Source: Aquimarina sp. TRL1 (lineage in GTDB: Bacteria; Bacteroidota; Bacteroidia; Flavobacteriales; Flavobacteriaceae). Taken from it: 64,000 bases of DNA. The stretch covers positions 2,160,501 to 2,224,500 of the forward strand of contig NZ_CP053590.1 of NCBI RefSeq assembly GCF_013365535.1. The letters are read 5' to 3'. Below, piece by piece: positions 9,242 to 18,335 of the stretch. Position 1 is the first letter of the stretch. Every line of letters begins with the position of its first letter. A model generated the notes under the pieces. That model did not search any database and had not been told where the DNA came from. It worked only from the letters and a program-made list of their open reading frames with translations. The translations under genes and the position numbers were made by a program.

Positions 9242-10198
9242 AAATTTTTAATATGAATATTGAAAGATTTTATTTGATATTTCTTTTTAATTTTTAACCG
9301 TTTGTTCATTATAATATAAACTGTTCTATTGTTTCTTTCTTTGATAAAGTGCTGTTTTTCTACAAAGGATTTTGGAGTCAAAAGTAAATAATGGATATAT
9401 AATGAATTGAAATTTTGAGATTTTTTTCCGTAGTTTCAGTAAAAAGGTTTAATGATTTTTAAAAAAACAGATGTTTTTTTAGATTCTGGTAGATAAGAAA
9501 TCTTGTAAAAAAGTTATTATAAAGAGGAGGTTTTTACACTGCTTTTAAAGAACGAATCTTTTTATAAATTGTGTTTTTTTGGTTTGTTTCTTTCTTGTTG
9601 TAAGCAATTTTAACGTTTGTAAACTCAACTTTTTTTCTCAAAAAAGCCTGACATTATTAGGGAGAGGGATATAGCTTTTTTAATTTTTTTTCTAGAATAA
9701 AACCTACCTTTTGTCACGAACTATTATTTCGTTTTGTGTAGGAGACAACGCATTCATTTTTAGTTTATACATGTAGACAGGATGAGCCTTCTTTGTTTGC
9801 AGTAGTATTTGTCATAAATAGTTGCTGCTACAGGGATCAAATGAGGATTCATGAGATACTATTTTATGAATCAAAAAGCAAGATGCGTTCTAAATCTGCT
9901 CTTAAACTCATAAATATTTGTTAAACAATCCGGTTTTTTAGCCAGGGTTTTTTCTAAAAAAGAAAGAGAAATATAGAAAGTGTTGGAAATAAGGAAACTA
10001 TCTCAATGCAAGTACTATGAGGCAATATGCTGAAAATGAATTTTAATTTTAGAAGCTGTTTCAAGAAGTTAACCCCCTAGGATCGAGTTAAAAAGGGAAA
10101 GAGTTCCGACTCTAATACATTGCTAATGTGAAGAAAGTACGTTATTTTTATACGGTAAATACGTTCATTGCTTTTGCAATCCAAATTCATACAATCAA
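9242..10198. other. 957-bp intergenic region between the divergent Rhs and VgrG units
   Basis: No open frame with protein-like composition is visible on either strand. It separates two diverging operons, so it must contain both promoters. A box matching the Bacteroidota -7 consensus on the minus strand (TACTTTTG, plus coordinates 9379-9386) could serve the Rhs operon with a ~130-nt leader. For vgrG the best candidate is a one-mismatch box TGCTTTTG at 10169-10176, inside a small ATTGC-TTTT-GCAAT palindrome. The region is unusually long compared with other gaps here and rich in T runs. Confidence 0.5.
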
Positions 10199-11965
10199 AT
10201 GGCTACACTTACTACTACAAAGATCGCTATTGCAGGTCGGCTCATTACCTCTTATAAAGAACTAAGGATTCATCAAACATTAGGAGCACATCATCAGGTA
10301 ATACTTTCATGTCGGGCAGATGTTTTGGAACAATTTTCAGATGAACTCATAGGAGTAAGTAAAGATTTTCTGGGAGAGGTGATTACGATCAGTGTTGTCT
10401 CACAACAGAACTTTAGCGAATATAAAGAGTTACTCTTTAAAGGGGTGATTACCAAAGTGCAGGCAATTAAAAGACCACATGTATCGGGGAACCTAATAGA
10501 GATTGTAGCAATGAGTAGTTCAATACTGGCAGAAGATGGAGCACATACTACTTCTTATTTAGATTTGGGAGTGGCAGAAATTCTCGATGTTACGTATCGA
10601 GGATATGATACCGGGAAATTAGAAACTTCATTTCGTCCCAGAACATCTGATACGATTCATTATAGTGTGCAGAAAGGAGAAAGTAATTTTGCTTATACCG
10701 CCCGGTTAGCAGCTACAACTAATAATTGGTTTTATTACGATGGAGTGAAGCTTGTATTTGGTCTCCCGTCTGAGGAAGAAACGAACCTTGTTTATGGACA
10801 AGGGTTATCGCATTTTGCGATTAGTTTAGAGCCTTTACCGAATTCGTTTAATTGTCATACATACGATTATCTGACAGGTGAATACTATCAAAAAAATACC
10901 AAGGATGTCAGTACACCTCCATCAGGGTATCATTCGCTTACTACAAATAAAGCGCATCAGTTATATGCAAAGACCGGAAATCAATACCTTCATCCATATA
11001 CGGACTCACAATTACAACATCGATTCGAAAGACAGGTGGAAAATCATGCACATGCTATTGCTGCCAGGCAGGTAATTGCCAGTGGAGTAAGTGATAATCC
11101 AGGAGTGCAATTGGGAACCATTATCAATGTGTCGGGCTATGGTCGTTTTCGGATTATTAGTGTGACTCATGGAAATATTGAAGGGGGAGAATATAAAAAT
11201 AATTTTGAAGCTATTGCTTCAGATATAGATGTTTATCCGTTGATGAATATGTTTCATACGCCTGTTAGTACTATTGAAATGGGAGAGGTTATTGATAATG
11301 TAGACCCTGAAGGGTTGAGTCGTGTAAAAGTTCGTTTTCCATTTCAGGAAGAAGGAGGAACTACAACACCATGGATTCCGGTTGTGACTCCTTATGCAGG
11401 GGCAGATAAGGGGTTTCATTTTATCCCGGAAATTGGAGAAACGGTTGTTTGTCATTTCGAAAATAATCATGCAGAACGCCCCTATGTAACAGGAAGTATT
11501 TATCATGGGCAAGCACAACCGGTTAGTTATCAGAGTGATGCTAATAATATTAAAGCAATCAAAACCAGAAGTGGACACTCTATAGAGCTCAACGATACGC
11601 AAGGAGGAGAAATGATTACTATTACGGATAAAAACAGCAATATCATTCGTATTGATACTGCTACGAATAATATTGAAATAGCAGCTTTGGAAAATATGAC
11701 ATTGACAGCTAAGAATATTGCAATCAGGGCAGAAGAAAATATCAATATGGTAGCTGGAAAAGACTTTGCTAATAGTGTAGCCGAAAACTACAATGTAATG
11801 ACCAAAAACAGCACCTTTATTGTAGAGGAAACAGCTATTACAGATTCTAAAAAGCAAGAAAATGTATCGGATGAGATTGTATTAAGTAGCAATAAAGAAA
11901 ATCTGACGTTGGCTTCTGGAAAAACCGTAGATGTACAGAGTAAGGAAAAAGTAAAACTGTTTTAA
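10199..11965 (+). CDS. vgrG: VgrG spike protein (contractile injection / type VI secretion)
   Basis: A 588-aa protein with the three-part plan of VgrG: an N-terminal gp27-like base (residues ~1-350), a gp5-type OB fold around residues 360-440 (VSTIEMGEVIDNVDPEGLSRVKVRF, TPWIPVVTPYAGADKGFHFIP, GETVVCHFENNHAERPYVTG), and a C-terminal beta-helix built from short repeats (ITDKNSNIIRIDTATNNIEI, MTLTAKNIAIRAEENINMVAG). VgrG trimers form the tip of the contracted tube and carry effectors. The Bacteroidota T6SS (subtype iii) uses this kind of spike. No sheath, baseplate or ClpV genes are in the window, so this is an orphan island. It starts a run of six co-directional genes with small gaps. Confidence 0.9.
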   Translation: MATLTTTKIAIAGRLITSYKELRIHQTLGAHHQVILSCRADVLEQFSDELIGVSKDFLGEVITISVVSQQNFSEYKELLFKGVITKVQAIKRPHVSGNLIEIVAMSSSILAEDGAHTTSYLDLGVAEILDVTYRGYDTGKLETSFRPRTSDTIHYSVQKGESNFAYTARLAATTNNWFYYDGVKLVFGLPSEEETNLVYGQGLSHFAISLEPLPNSFNCHTYDYLTGEYYQKNTKDVSTPPSGYHSLTTNKAHQLYAKTGNQYLHPYTDSQLQHRFERQVENHAHAIAARQVIASGVSDNPGVQLGTIINVSGYGRFRIISVTHGNIEGGEYKNNFEAIASDIDVYPLMNMFHTPVSTIEMGEVIDNVDPEGLSRVKVRFPFQEEGGTTTPWIPVVTPYAGADKGFHFIPEIGETVVCHFENNHAERPYVTGSIYHGQAQPVSYQSDANNIKAIKTRSGHSIELNDTQGGEMITITDKNSNIIRIDTATNNIEIAALENMTLTAKNIAIRAEENINMVAGKDFANSVAENYNVMTKNSTFIVEETAITDSKKQENVSDEIVLSSNKENLTLASGKTVDVQSKEKVKLF

Positions 11966-11981
11966 GTCCTTTGCATATTGT

Positions 11982-12935
11982 ATGGATACCCTAGAGAATA
12001 ATTGCAACAACGCATTGGTAGATAATAGCGTAAACCTACATCCAGAAGGATTTGAAGGAACATATGGGTGTATGTTTACTTTTGACGAAAAAGAAGCTAA
12101 AAATCACCTTCGATATAAAATGAAGGTGAAACACACCGGTCGCTTAGAGGGGTATTTTAATACCTATACACTTAATAGAGATAAAAAAACATATATCAAT
12201 GATAGTGAACCAGATTCTTTTATAGATAAACTGGCGATGGAAGTGAGCAGTGTTTTATATCCGTTACAAATAAAAACCCTACAGGACGGGACTTTTCTCA
12301 GTGTTGTAAATTTTGAAGAAATTAAAGAACGCTGGTATAAGAAGAAAGCAGAAATACAAGAAAAATACAAAGGAGCAGTAGTTGAAAAATATATCCAACT
12401 GACAAGTAATAGTCTGTATAGTCAAGAGGTATTGAATGAAAAAATGGCAAAAGACTGGTTTGTCAATTTATACTTTAGTTCCTTGTATAAATGGTATTCT
12501 GATGATTGCTATGTTTTTGAGCACATACAATATCCTATTGCAGGAACAACTACTGCGGTTAATTACAATGTTACTAAAAAAATAGGAACAGAAGATATGA
12601 CTCAGGCAGTGGGTTTGATGATTGAGATTAAAGGAGAAATTGAAGAAGAGCGCTGTATACTGGATATAGAACAAGGATTAGATTTTTCATATAATAAATT
12701 AATAAACCCTCAGGAAAAAGAACTAAAAGGAAATGTCAATATCACTTATTTACTCAATAAACAAACAGGAGTTATAGAAGGGTGTGAAGGGGTTTTCTCT
12801 ACAGAGTTTACACCTCCCAAAAAAACAACTGTACAGTTGTTTTTACTGGAGAAAAATGAAATGTCTTACGGCCAGGATCAGGAACAGGGTAAGGAAAATA
12901 AAAAGAACTTTTGGTCTACATTGTTTAAACGATAA
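11982..12935 (+). CDS. Unknown protein of the VgrG island, possible adaptor
   Basis: A 317-aa protein with no signal peptide and no membrane segment. I do not recognise the family. It is rich in charged and aromatic residues, with beta-strand-like stretches in the second half (YPIAGTTTAVNYNVTKKIG, LKGNVNITYLLNKQTGVIEG) and a lysine-rich end. It lies 16 nt after vgrG and 11 nt before the PAAR-like gene. Genes in this position often encode proteins that load an effector on the spike or extend it; that role is an inference from position only. Confidence 0.75.
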   Translation: MDTLENNCNNALVDNSVNLHPEGFEGTYGCMFTFDEKEAKNHLRYKMKVKHTGRLEGYFNTYTLNRDKKTYINDSEPDSFIDKLAMEVSSVLYPLQIKTLQDGTFLSVVNFEEIKERWYKKKAEIQEKYKGAVVEKYIQLTSNSLYSQEVLNEKMAKDWFVNLYFSSLYKWYSDDCYVFEHIQYPIAGTTTAVNYNVTKKIGTEDMTQAVGLMIEIKGEIEEERCILDIEQGLDFSYNKLINPQEKELKGNVNITYLLNKQTGVIEGCEGVFSTEFTPPKKTTVQLFLLEKNEMSYGQDQEQGKENKKNFWSTLFKR

Positions 12936-12946
12936 TAATTAGTGAT

Positions 12947-13438
12947 ATGAGCCAGAAATATGCAGTAGTACAAGGAGCTATATGTGAGTGTCAATTTGGA
13001 GATTTTCCGGATAAGTTAAAGATTCTTTCTCATCAAAAATATTATGCGAATGATGCAGAAGGATCAGAAAAATTAATAGCTACATCTATGGAGCTGGGCG
13101 GGAGTACCTTTGAAAAAAACACCTTCGGACAATGCAAGTTACAACCCACAGGAAGTAGTTTTAAACCATGTCAGATTGTCGTCACTCAATGGGATGGTTT
13201 TTATGAAAATGTAGAACTAAGTAATGGAGGGAAAACGCTATTGGAAGATAGTAAAGCTATTTGCCCTATTGCAGGAAGCCCTTGTATTAGTATCCTTCAT
13301 CATGGGCAAAGCATGGAAGTGAGTGCTTCTAGTACGGACAATACAAATCCGGATACCCATAATCAAATGAACCCATTAACTGATGTGAATGCGTTAGGGA
13401 ATCAGTCATCAAATGTTAAAGAAATTATTGTTAGTTAA
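12947..13438 (+). CDS. DUF4280-family PAAR-like spike tip protein
   Basis: A 163-aa protein that matches the DUF4280 family: VVQGAICECQFGDFPDKLKIL near the start, a middle with FGQCKLQPTGSSFKPCQI, and the late segment LEDSKAICPIAGSPCISILHHGQ. Conserved cysteines occur through the domain (GAICEC, GQC, PCQI, AICPIAGSPC). Known of the family: DUF4280 proteins are PAAR-like, predicted to form a sharp cone at the tip of VgrG and to carry effectors. The last ~35 residues are low-complexity and polar and may be a linker. Its place between vgrG and a large multi-domain protein fits a tip that recruits that protein. Confidence 0.85.
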   Translation: MSQKYAVVQGAICECQFGDFPDKLKILSHQKYYANDAEGSEKLIATSMELGGSTFEKNTFGQCKLQPTGSSFKPCQIVVTQWDGFYENVELSNGGKTLLEDSKAICPIAGSPCISILHHGQSMEVSASSTDNTNPDTHNQMNPLTDVNALGNQSSNVKEIIVS

Positions 13439-13448
13439 AAACTAGTGT

Positions 13449-16154
13449 ATGTCTACAGGAATAGAAAAAGTTGTGGTGGTCAATAGTTCAGGGACTGTTA
13501 GATATGTAAAAAATCTGGTAGTAAAGGCCAATGAGGTGACAGAGGTAAAGGCACATTACTATCCGGATACTCCGGAAACTCTCAAAGGGTTTGCAAAATG
13601 GATTGTAAAGCCAAAGGAAGAAGCCCCTTTTACTAAGGATGATCATGAAGGTCTTATTGGAGATGTTAGAACACTTAGGATCTTACCTAAATATTGTGGT
13701 CCCAGACAGTTTATCGTAGAAGCTTTTATGGAGGCTCCTACAAATCGACCTGCTTCACAACTCATTATTAATGGAGTAGCGACACAAAAAATTATTAAAA
13801 GCCAGTGGTCTAAAAAAAATGGAGGGAAATCCATAGGGGATACGCCTATAAAATATGGAGATGATATTTGGTTGCATCTGGAAACAGAAGGGCTCAATGG
13901 AGCAACACTGGATATTGACGTATATAATGATCAATGGGGTACAGACGGTAAAGTGCTTACCATTTCCAATGCAAAATGTGTACATGGAGAAGTAAACTTA
14001 CGTGTTAAAAATACCTATAGCTGGCGTTCTGGTACTGGAGCCTTTAGAACCAATGGAGAGAAGTTTTATATAAAAGCTCGTCTCAAAGGAAAAAAAGAAA
14101 CCATTAAAGATCAGAACGGAAAAGAGGATCATGGGAAGTTTCTTGTGATTGATAATAAGATTGTCACCAGAAAAGTAGAGAAAGCGGAAAGCACAAGACC
14201 GGCAATTATAGGAGAAACAGAAGTAAACGTAGAACGGTATGAGTTATGCCGTTTTGAGAAAATTGTCATTACAGACGACAAAAAGGAAGTACCAGTATTT
14301 GATGAAAAAAAACTACAGCTAACAGATAAAAAAAAGGCAGAATTTCAGGTGTCGGAAACTATTCATTTTGATTTTGATAAGTCTGCCATACGTGCAGATG
14401 CAAAAGAGGTTCTGGATGGTATTGCCAGCCTGTTGTTGGATAACCCATTTGTTCCCTCAGAATTAGGAGCACATTGTGATATAAGAGGAGATCATGACTA
14501 TAATGATCAACTATCTAATAAACGGGCAGCAGCGGCTGTAAAGTATTTAATAAATAAGGGAGTTTCCAGAAAGACAATAACTAGTCAGGGATATGGAAAA
14601 CGAAAGCTATTGATTAAAGGAGAGGATATCTCAGAAGCAGAGCATCAATTAAACAGACGGGTGACTATTAAGTTTAAAATTTTTAGTAATGATGCGCAGT
14701 CTATAGTTTTTGATACGATAGCTCCTGATAAATCTATCAAAAAAGAAATTTCTGTTACTGTAGATGGATATATTACTGATCAGTGTTTGCGAAAAGGGAC
14801 ACAGAGACATAAAGCTTCTGAAGTAAAAGTATTAGAGCTAACACCTCAGGGAAAAAAAGGACCGTATACATATGATGGGACATCTGATATAAAACATAAG
14901 GTATATTCAAATATTTCTGTTTCAGTATTAAAGGTTGATGCTTTAAGATATATCTGGCCACATAAAACAACTACAAATAATTTTGAGTACTATATCAATA
15001 GCTGCCGGTACTATTCTAATAAAGAAAAACCTACCGTTATTGTTAAAGCCTATCCGGACATTAAATGGGACTTTCATTTTTTCTTGAAATTAAGTAACCC
15101 ATTAGCGGTTAAATGGCAAGGGCTAGATGCTCCCGGAGTTGCAAGGATGCGAAAAGTTAACGGAAAAATAGCAGCACAAAATAAATGGAAACAGACAGAA
15201 GCTGCTATAGGAGTAGTTCTAAAAGCCAGTTGGAACAAAAAAGATGATACGAATTATAAGGATGATTTTGAAGTAACATCGAAGTATGAAGATAAATTTA
15301 AATGGATTTATAACGTCTTTAGTTCGTTGAGAGAGCTGTCAAAAGGGATCACGAAAACAACAAAAGGAAAAGCAACAAAAGCATTAGGAAGTAAAGCTCC
15401 TTTTTCAGTAGAGATGGTTCCTCCTAACTTTTGTTTGGGAGCAGAGTGGCAATTAGCTAGGGGAGAAGTAAATCAAAAATCTATAAAAGAGATAGGTACG
15501 GAGTATAAAATATATCTAAAATCAGACCCGCTAATAGGAGTTAAGTTAATTATAGATTTATTAGGAGGTGCAATTACAGCTGCGTCATATGCTACTACGG
15601 GTAATCCTGTGGCAGGAGATATTGTTCTGGCTATTCGGGAGTGGGCAGAAAAAGGATATGAAACAGAGAAAGTACAAGTTAATTTTAGAATCTGGTTTGA
15701 TTTGATCATATCTGGGACAATTCATGGAGGAGTAGACTTCCAGAGTAATACTGCTTCTGATAAAAACAGTGCCAGCGCTAATTTAGAGACAAAACTTGGG
15801 GTAGAATTGACTGCGGGAGTAGAACTAACAGCAAAGGTTGTTATTGTTAAAGTTGGATCTGCACATGTTAAAGGGCATGCCAGTGCAGGAGTTAAATTAG
15901 GAATTACCTCAGGGCATCATATTAAATATGATACGTATAAGGGGCTTTATTATAAGCCTAGTTTAAAAATAGATCCGTGTATTGCTCAAGTCGTTGTCTA
16001 TATAGAAGTAGGTCTATCATATAAAGTGGTTAGTGCAGACTGGAAACCAATAAATATAAATGAAAAAAGGAAATTCTGGGATGAGTTTGATATTATCAAA
16101 AATTTAGAAGATATTTCTAAAAGAAAAGCAGAAATCCAATTAATAAAACCTTGA
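13449..16154 (+). CDS. OmpA-domain multi-domain protein, candidate VgrG/PAAR-delivered effector
   Basis: A 901-aa protein without a signal peptide. Residues 1-~240 look like beta-sandwich domains with GDDIWLHLETEGLNGATLDI-type strands. An OmpA/MotB peptidoglycan-binding domain follows at ~302-410 (ETIHFDFDKSAIRADAKEVL, then HCDIRGDHDYNDQLSNKRA and LNRRVTIKF). The remaining ~490 residues are of unknown family, with a hydrophobic stretch near 700 (LIIDLLGGAITAASYATTG) and a glycine/valine-rich strand region near 780-830 (LGVELTAGVELTAKVV). A protein that binds peptidoglycan but lacks a signal peptide and is encoded just after vgrG and a PAAR-like gene is best read as an effector delivered into the target periplasm. 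The lethal activity, if any, is not recognisable. Confidence 0.78.
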   Translation: MSTGIEKVVVVNSSGTVRYVKNLVVKANEVTEVKAHYYPDTPETLKGFAKWIVKPKEEAPFTKDDHEGLIGDVRTLRILPKYCGPRQFIVEAFMEAPTNRPASQLIINGVATQKIIKSQWSKKNGGKSIGDTPIKYGDDIWLHLETEGLNGATLDIDVYNDQWGTDGKVLTISNAKCVHGEVNLRVKNTYSWRSGTGAFRTNGEKFYIKARLKGKKETIKDQNGKEDHGKFLVIDNKIVTRKVEKAESTRPAIIGETEVNVERYELCRFEKIVITDDKKEVPVFDEKKLQLTDKKKAEFQVSETIHFDFDKSAIRADAKEVLDGIASLLLDNPFVPSELGAHCDIRGDHDYNDQLSNKRAAAAVKYLINKGVSRKTITSQGYGKRKLLIKGEDISEAEHQLNRRVTIKFKIFSNDAQSIVFDTIAPDKSIKKEISVTVDGYITDQCLRKGTQRHKASEVKVLELTPQGKKGPYTYDGTSDIKHKVYSNISVSVLKVDALRYIWPHKTTTNNFEYYINSCRYYSNKEKPTVIVKAYPDIKWDFHFFLKLSNPLAVKWQGLDAPGVARMRKVNGKIAAQNKWKQTEAAIGVVLKASWNKKDDTNYKDDFEVTSKYEDKFKWIYNVFSSLRELSKGITKTTKGKATKALGSKAPFSVEMVPPNFCLGAEWQLARGEVNQKSIKEIGTEYKIYLKSDPLIGVKLIIDLLGGAITAASYATTGNPVAGDIVLAIREWAEKGYETEKVQVNFRIWFDLIISGTIHGGVDFQSNTASDKNSASANLETKLGVELTAGVELTAKVVIVKVGSAHVKGHASAGVKLGITSGHHIKYDTYKGLYYKPSLKIDPCIAQVVVYIEVGLSYKVVSADWKPININEKRKFWDEFDIIKNLEDISKRKAEIQLIKP

Positions 16155-16157
16155 TAA

Positions 16158-16859
16158 ATGAAATTATCTAACCTACTCATTTTTTTAGTTTGTAGTCTTA
16201 TGACCTCTTGTTCTTCACAATCTATATTTGATTTCTCAAAAATAAAGATGCCATTAGATGCATCCGAGGTACTGAAGCCGGATTTTCAGGTTAAAAAAAG
16301 TAAACTGAAATTAGACAAACTATCCAGGTATACCTCTGAAGACAAAAACATGTTTGTCTTTGATAAAATTACTTTTTTAAAAAGTTTTTCAGATGAATAT
16401 CAAAGTTCCACATCTGTTGAGTTTTTTATAGATGATAATTTAGGTCAGGTTTTAGGAGCTCACCTAAAAACATTTGATGATAAAAATGGAAGAGAATTAT
16501 ATAAAAGAATACAGGAATTATTTGGAGCTCCAAACTACTATAATAAAAATGAAGATTTTTTTAATGGTGCCTGGGAAGTAGATAACACATTGTTTCTATT
16601 AAAGCAGAATTATACTACAAAAATAGGAGGGATACAGACGATGAGTAGTAATCTGATAGTTTTAAGATATGAAAAAGAAGAGCTGATTAATCATTTTTTA
16701 TTCGAAGGATTTAGTAAGTATTTGGATTATATACATGCCCGTAAAGAAGTAAAGGAACAAAAGAAATATACATATTTGGATTTTGTTAAAAACCAAGAGG
16801 ATGATTTTTTTGGAAAAAATAAATATCAAGAAGAGTTAGAAAATAATTTACCCTTATAA
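16158..16859 (+). CDS. Lipoprotein of unknown family, candidate immunity protein
   Basis: A 233-aa protein with a clear lipoprotein signal: MKLSNLLIFLVCSLMTSC, lipidation predicted at the Cys of MTSCSS. The mature part is soluble and charged, with no motif I recognise. The gene starts 3 nt after the stop of the 901-aa OmpA-domain protein. Inference: a periplasm-facing lipoprotein next to a periplasm-targeted effector is the expected form of an immunity protein. The next gene is an alternative candidate for that role. Confidence 0.7.
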   Translation: MKLSNLLIFLVCSLMTSCSSQSIFDFSKIKMPLDASEVLKPDFQVKKSKLKLDKLSRYTSEDKNMFVFDKITFLKSFSDEYQSSTSVEFFIDDNLGQVLGAHLKTFDDKNGRELYKRIQELFGAPNYYNKNEDFFNGAWEVDNTLFLLKQNYTTKIGGIQTMSSNLIVLRYEKEELINHFLFEGFSKYLDYIHARKEVKEQKKYTYLDFVKNQEDDFFGKNKYQEELENNLPL

Positions 16860-16866
16860 AGAAATT

Positions 16867-17646
16867 GTGAAAAAACCATATTATATTTTAAAATTTAGTG
16901 CTGTTCAATGTCGTTTTGAAATTAAGGTAAATGATCGGTTGATCTTACAAATGAATGTGGATAATGGACAAGTCACATCTCAGGTTCCCATTAATCATGC
17001 AATTGCTGAATCAGGTACTTCAGAAATAACCGTTTCTGTAATTCCAGTGATTGGTAGTGCACAATTTTCTAAGGAAACATCTTTTAATTATGACTGTCTT
17101 TTATTTGATGTGTCTAATGGGTTTCAACTTCAGGAAACTTATGAAGGGTATAAGAGTCCGAAAATTACGGATGCACAACCTTTGAGTACATTTGCATCAA
17201 CTCAGACATTAAATGTAAATGTTAGTTATAAGCTTAATACGCTTTGGGAAGAAGGAAAAAAATTAGATGATATAGAGCATATAGAAGAGAAAATAAGAGC
17301 TGCTTATCTGGAAATTGGTGATATTATATTAGATAAGAAGTATGATGTTTTTAAACAAAAGCTATCCCATCGAGAGCAAAATATAGCAACTTCTATGTAT
17401 TTATCTGCAGTTGATTCTAGAGCCAGATTAAATGGTTTGATTCATGATTTTGAAAATGGATTTGATATCTTAGATTTAGCAGAGGATGCTATCATTGTTT
17501 ATTCTGCCAATAAAAAAATAGCTTCTTTACGAAGGCTTACGGGAGAACCTGCATTGTGTTTTAAAAAAGAAAAACCCATGGAACAACTGATGCTCGATAT
17601 CGAATTTTATTGGTCTGAAGAGAGTCAAAAATTTGAAATCATTTAA
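16867..17646 (+). CDS. Unknown protein at the end of the VgrG island (GTG start)
   Basis: A 259-aa protein that begins with GTG (KKPYYILKFSAVQ). There is no signal peptide or membrane segment. The first ~110 residues look like a small beta domain (FEIKVNDRLILQMNVDNGQ, EITVSVIPVIGSAQFSKET); the second half is helical (LSHREQNIATSMYLSAVDSR, then a short C-terminal strand region ending FYWSEESQKFEII). I do not recognise the family. It lies 7 nt after the lipoprotein gene and is the last gene of the island, so it may be a chaperone, a second immunity factor or a structural accessory. Confidence 0.7.
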   Translation: MKKPYYILKFSAVQCRFEIKVNDRLILQMNVDNGQVTSQVPINHAIAESGTSEITVSVIPVIGSAQFSKETSFNYDCLLFDVSNGFQLQETYEGYKSPKITDAQPLSTFASTQTLNVNVSYKLNTLWEEGKKLDDIEHIEEKIRAAYLEIGDIILDKKYDVFKQKLSHREQNIATSMYLSAVDSRARLNGLIHDFENGFDILDLAEDAIIVYSANKKIASLRRLTGEPALCFKKEKPMEQLMLDIEFYWSEESQKFEII

Positions 17647-18194
17647 GAAGCATGCTTTTTCCTATTTACATCTTTTAGGGAACAGTTTGTTCTTAGTGAT
17701 CTAAATTTAAACTTGATAAGGCAAAAGTCAAGCAATTTATAATTTTGATCGATCGTTAAGCATAGACTAAAGAGTGACATTTGAAGCCTTTATTAACTAC
17801 AGAAATATTGTGAAGTCTGTTTAAGTCTTTTTTTTACAACAATGCTCCTTAGTTCATTTTTTTTATTTTCCCAGGAATCTATCGATATCTCAAAATTATT
17901 TCAAAAAAAGGATCGGATATACTTTTAAAGCGTGCATCTTTGTTTCTAAAATAGAAACGAAAGAAGTTTCATACTAATATGATTATATATTAGTATGAAG
18001 GAACTATATTTTCTTTATTTGGTATTCCTGTAAAAGATATTGATTTTATTCTGTTTCAAGGAAGCGAAGATAACATAGAATATGTAGAATTACGTCTTGA
18101 ACCTTCTTAGAAAAATGAAGCTGTTATTATTAGAAGAGATTCAAAAGTGTTTAGGAAAAGAATGTAAAAACAGATAAGGAGTACGGGAAATCTA
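17647..18194. other. Gap after the VgrG island with coding-like debris and hairpins
   Basis: No intact gene is visible. A short open stretch around 18003-18110 reads FGIPVKDIDFILFQGSEDNIEYVELRLEPS without a start codon and looks like decayed coding sequence. Two hairpins lie just before it: GTTTCTA-AAA-TAGAAAC at 17942-17958 and the long one at 17968-17999. This suggests that one or more small genes were lost at the end of the island. Confidence 0.4.
17968..17999. repeat. Perfect 13-bp inverted repeat with 6-nt loop
   Basis: TTCATACTAATAT (17968-17980) pairs exactly with 17987-17999 around the loop GATTAT. It is AT-rich and has no T tract, so it is not a standard terminator. It could be an operator, an RNA structure or the trace of a small mobile element. 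Confidence 0.55.
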
Positions 18195-18326
18195 ATGAGT
18201 ATTTATTTGCGGTTGAGAAGAGGATATTTATTTAAGTGTAATCCTCCAGAAGTAGTTGTAGAAAGTCTGATAGCTGCCTGCATGAATACTAAAATAGAAC
18301 AGTTAAAAAACGATATCAAACAATGA
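18195..18326 (+). CDS. Possible 43-aa small protein or gene remnant
   Basis: An ATG-to-TGA frame of 43 codons (SIYLRLRRGYLFKC, then PPEVVVESLIAACMNTKIEQL and a charged end). An AAGGAG-like stretch lies about 16 nt upstream of the ATG. It ends 9 nt before the GIDE-domain gene. The composition looks protein-like, but the length and the debris before it make a remnant of a larger gene at least as likely. Function unknown. Confidence 0.3.
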   Translation: MSIYLRLRRGYLFKCNPPEVVVESLIAACMNTKIEQLKNDIKQ

Positions 18327-18335
18327 AATAATTTT

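Noticed and set aside
11219..11857. 212-aa open frame antisense to vgrG
   Set aside because: It lies fully inside vgrG, and its product is a cysteine/isoleucine-rich string with no domain pattern; vgrG has clear family motifs.
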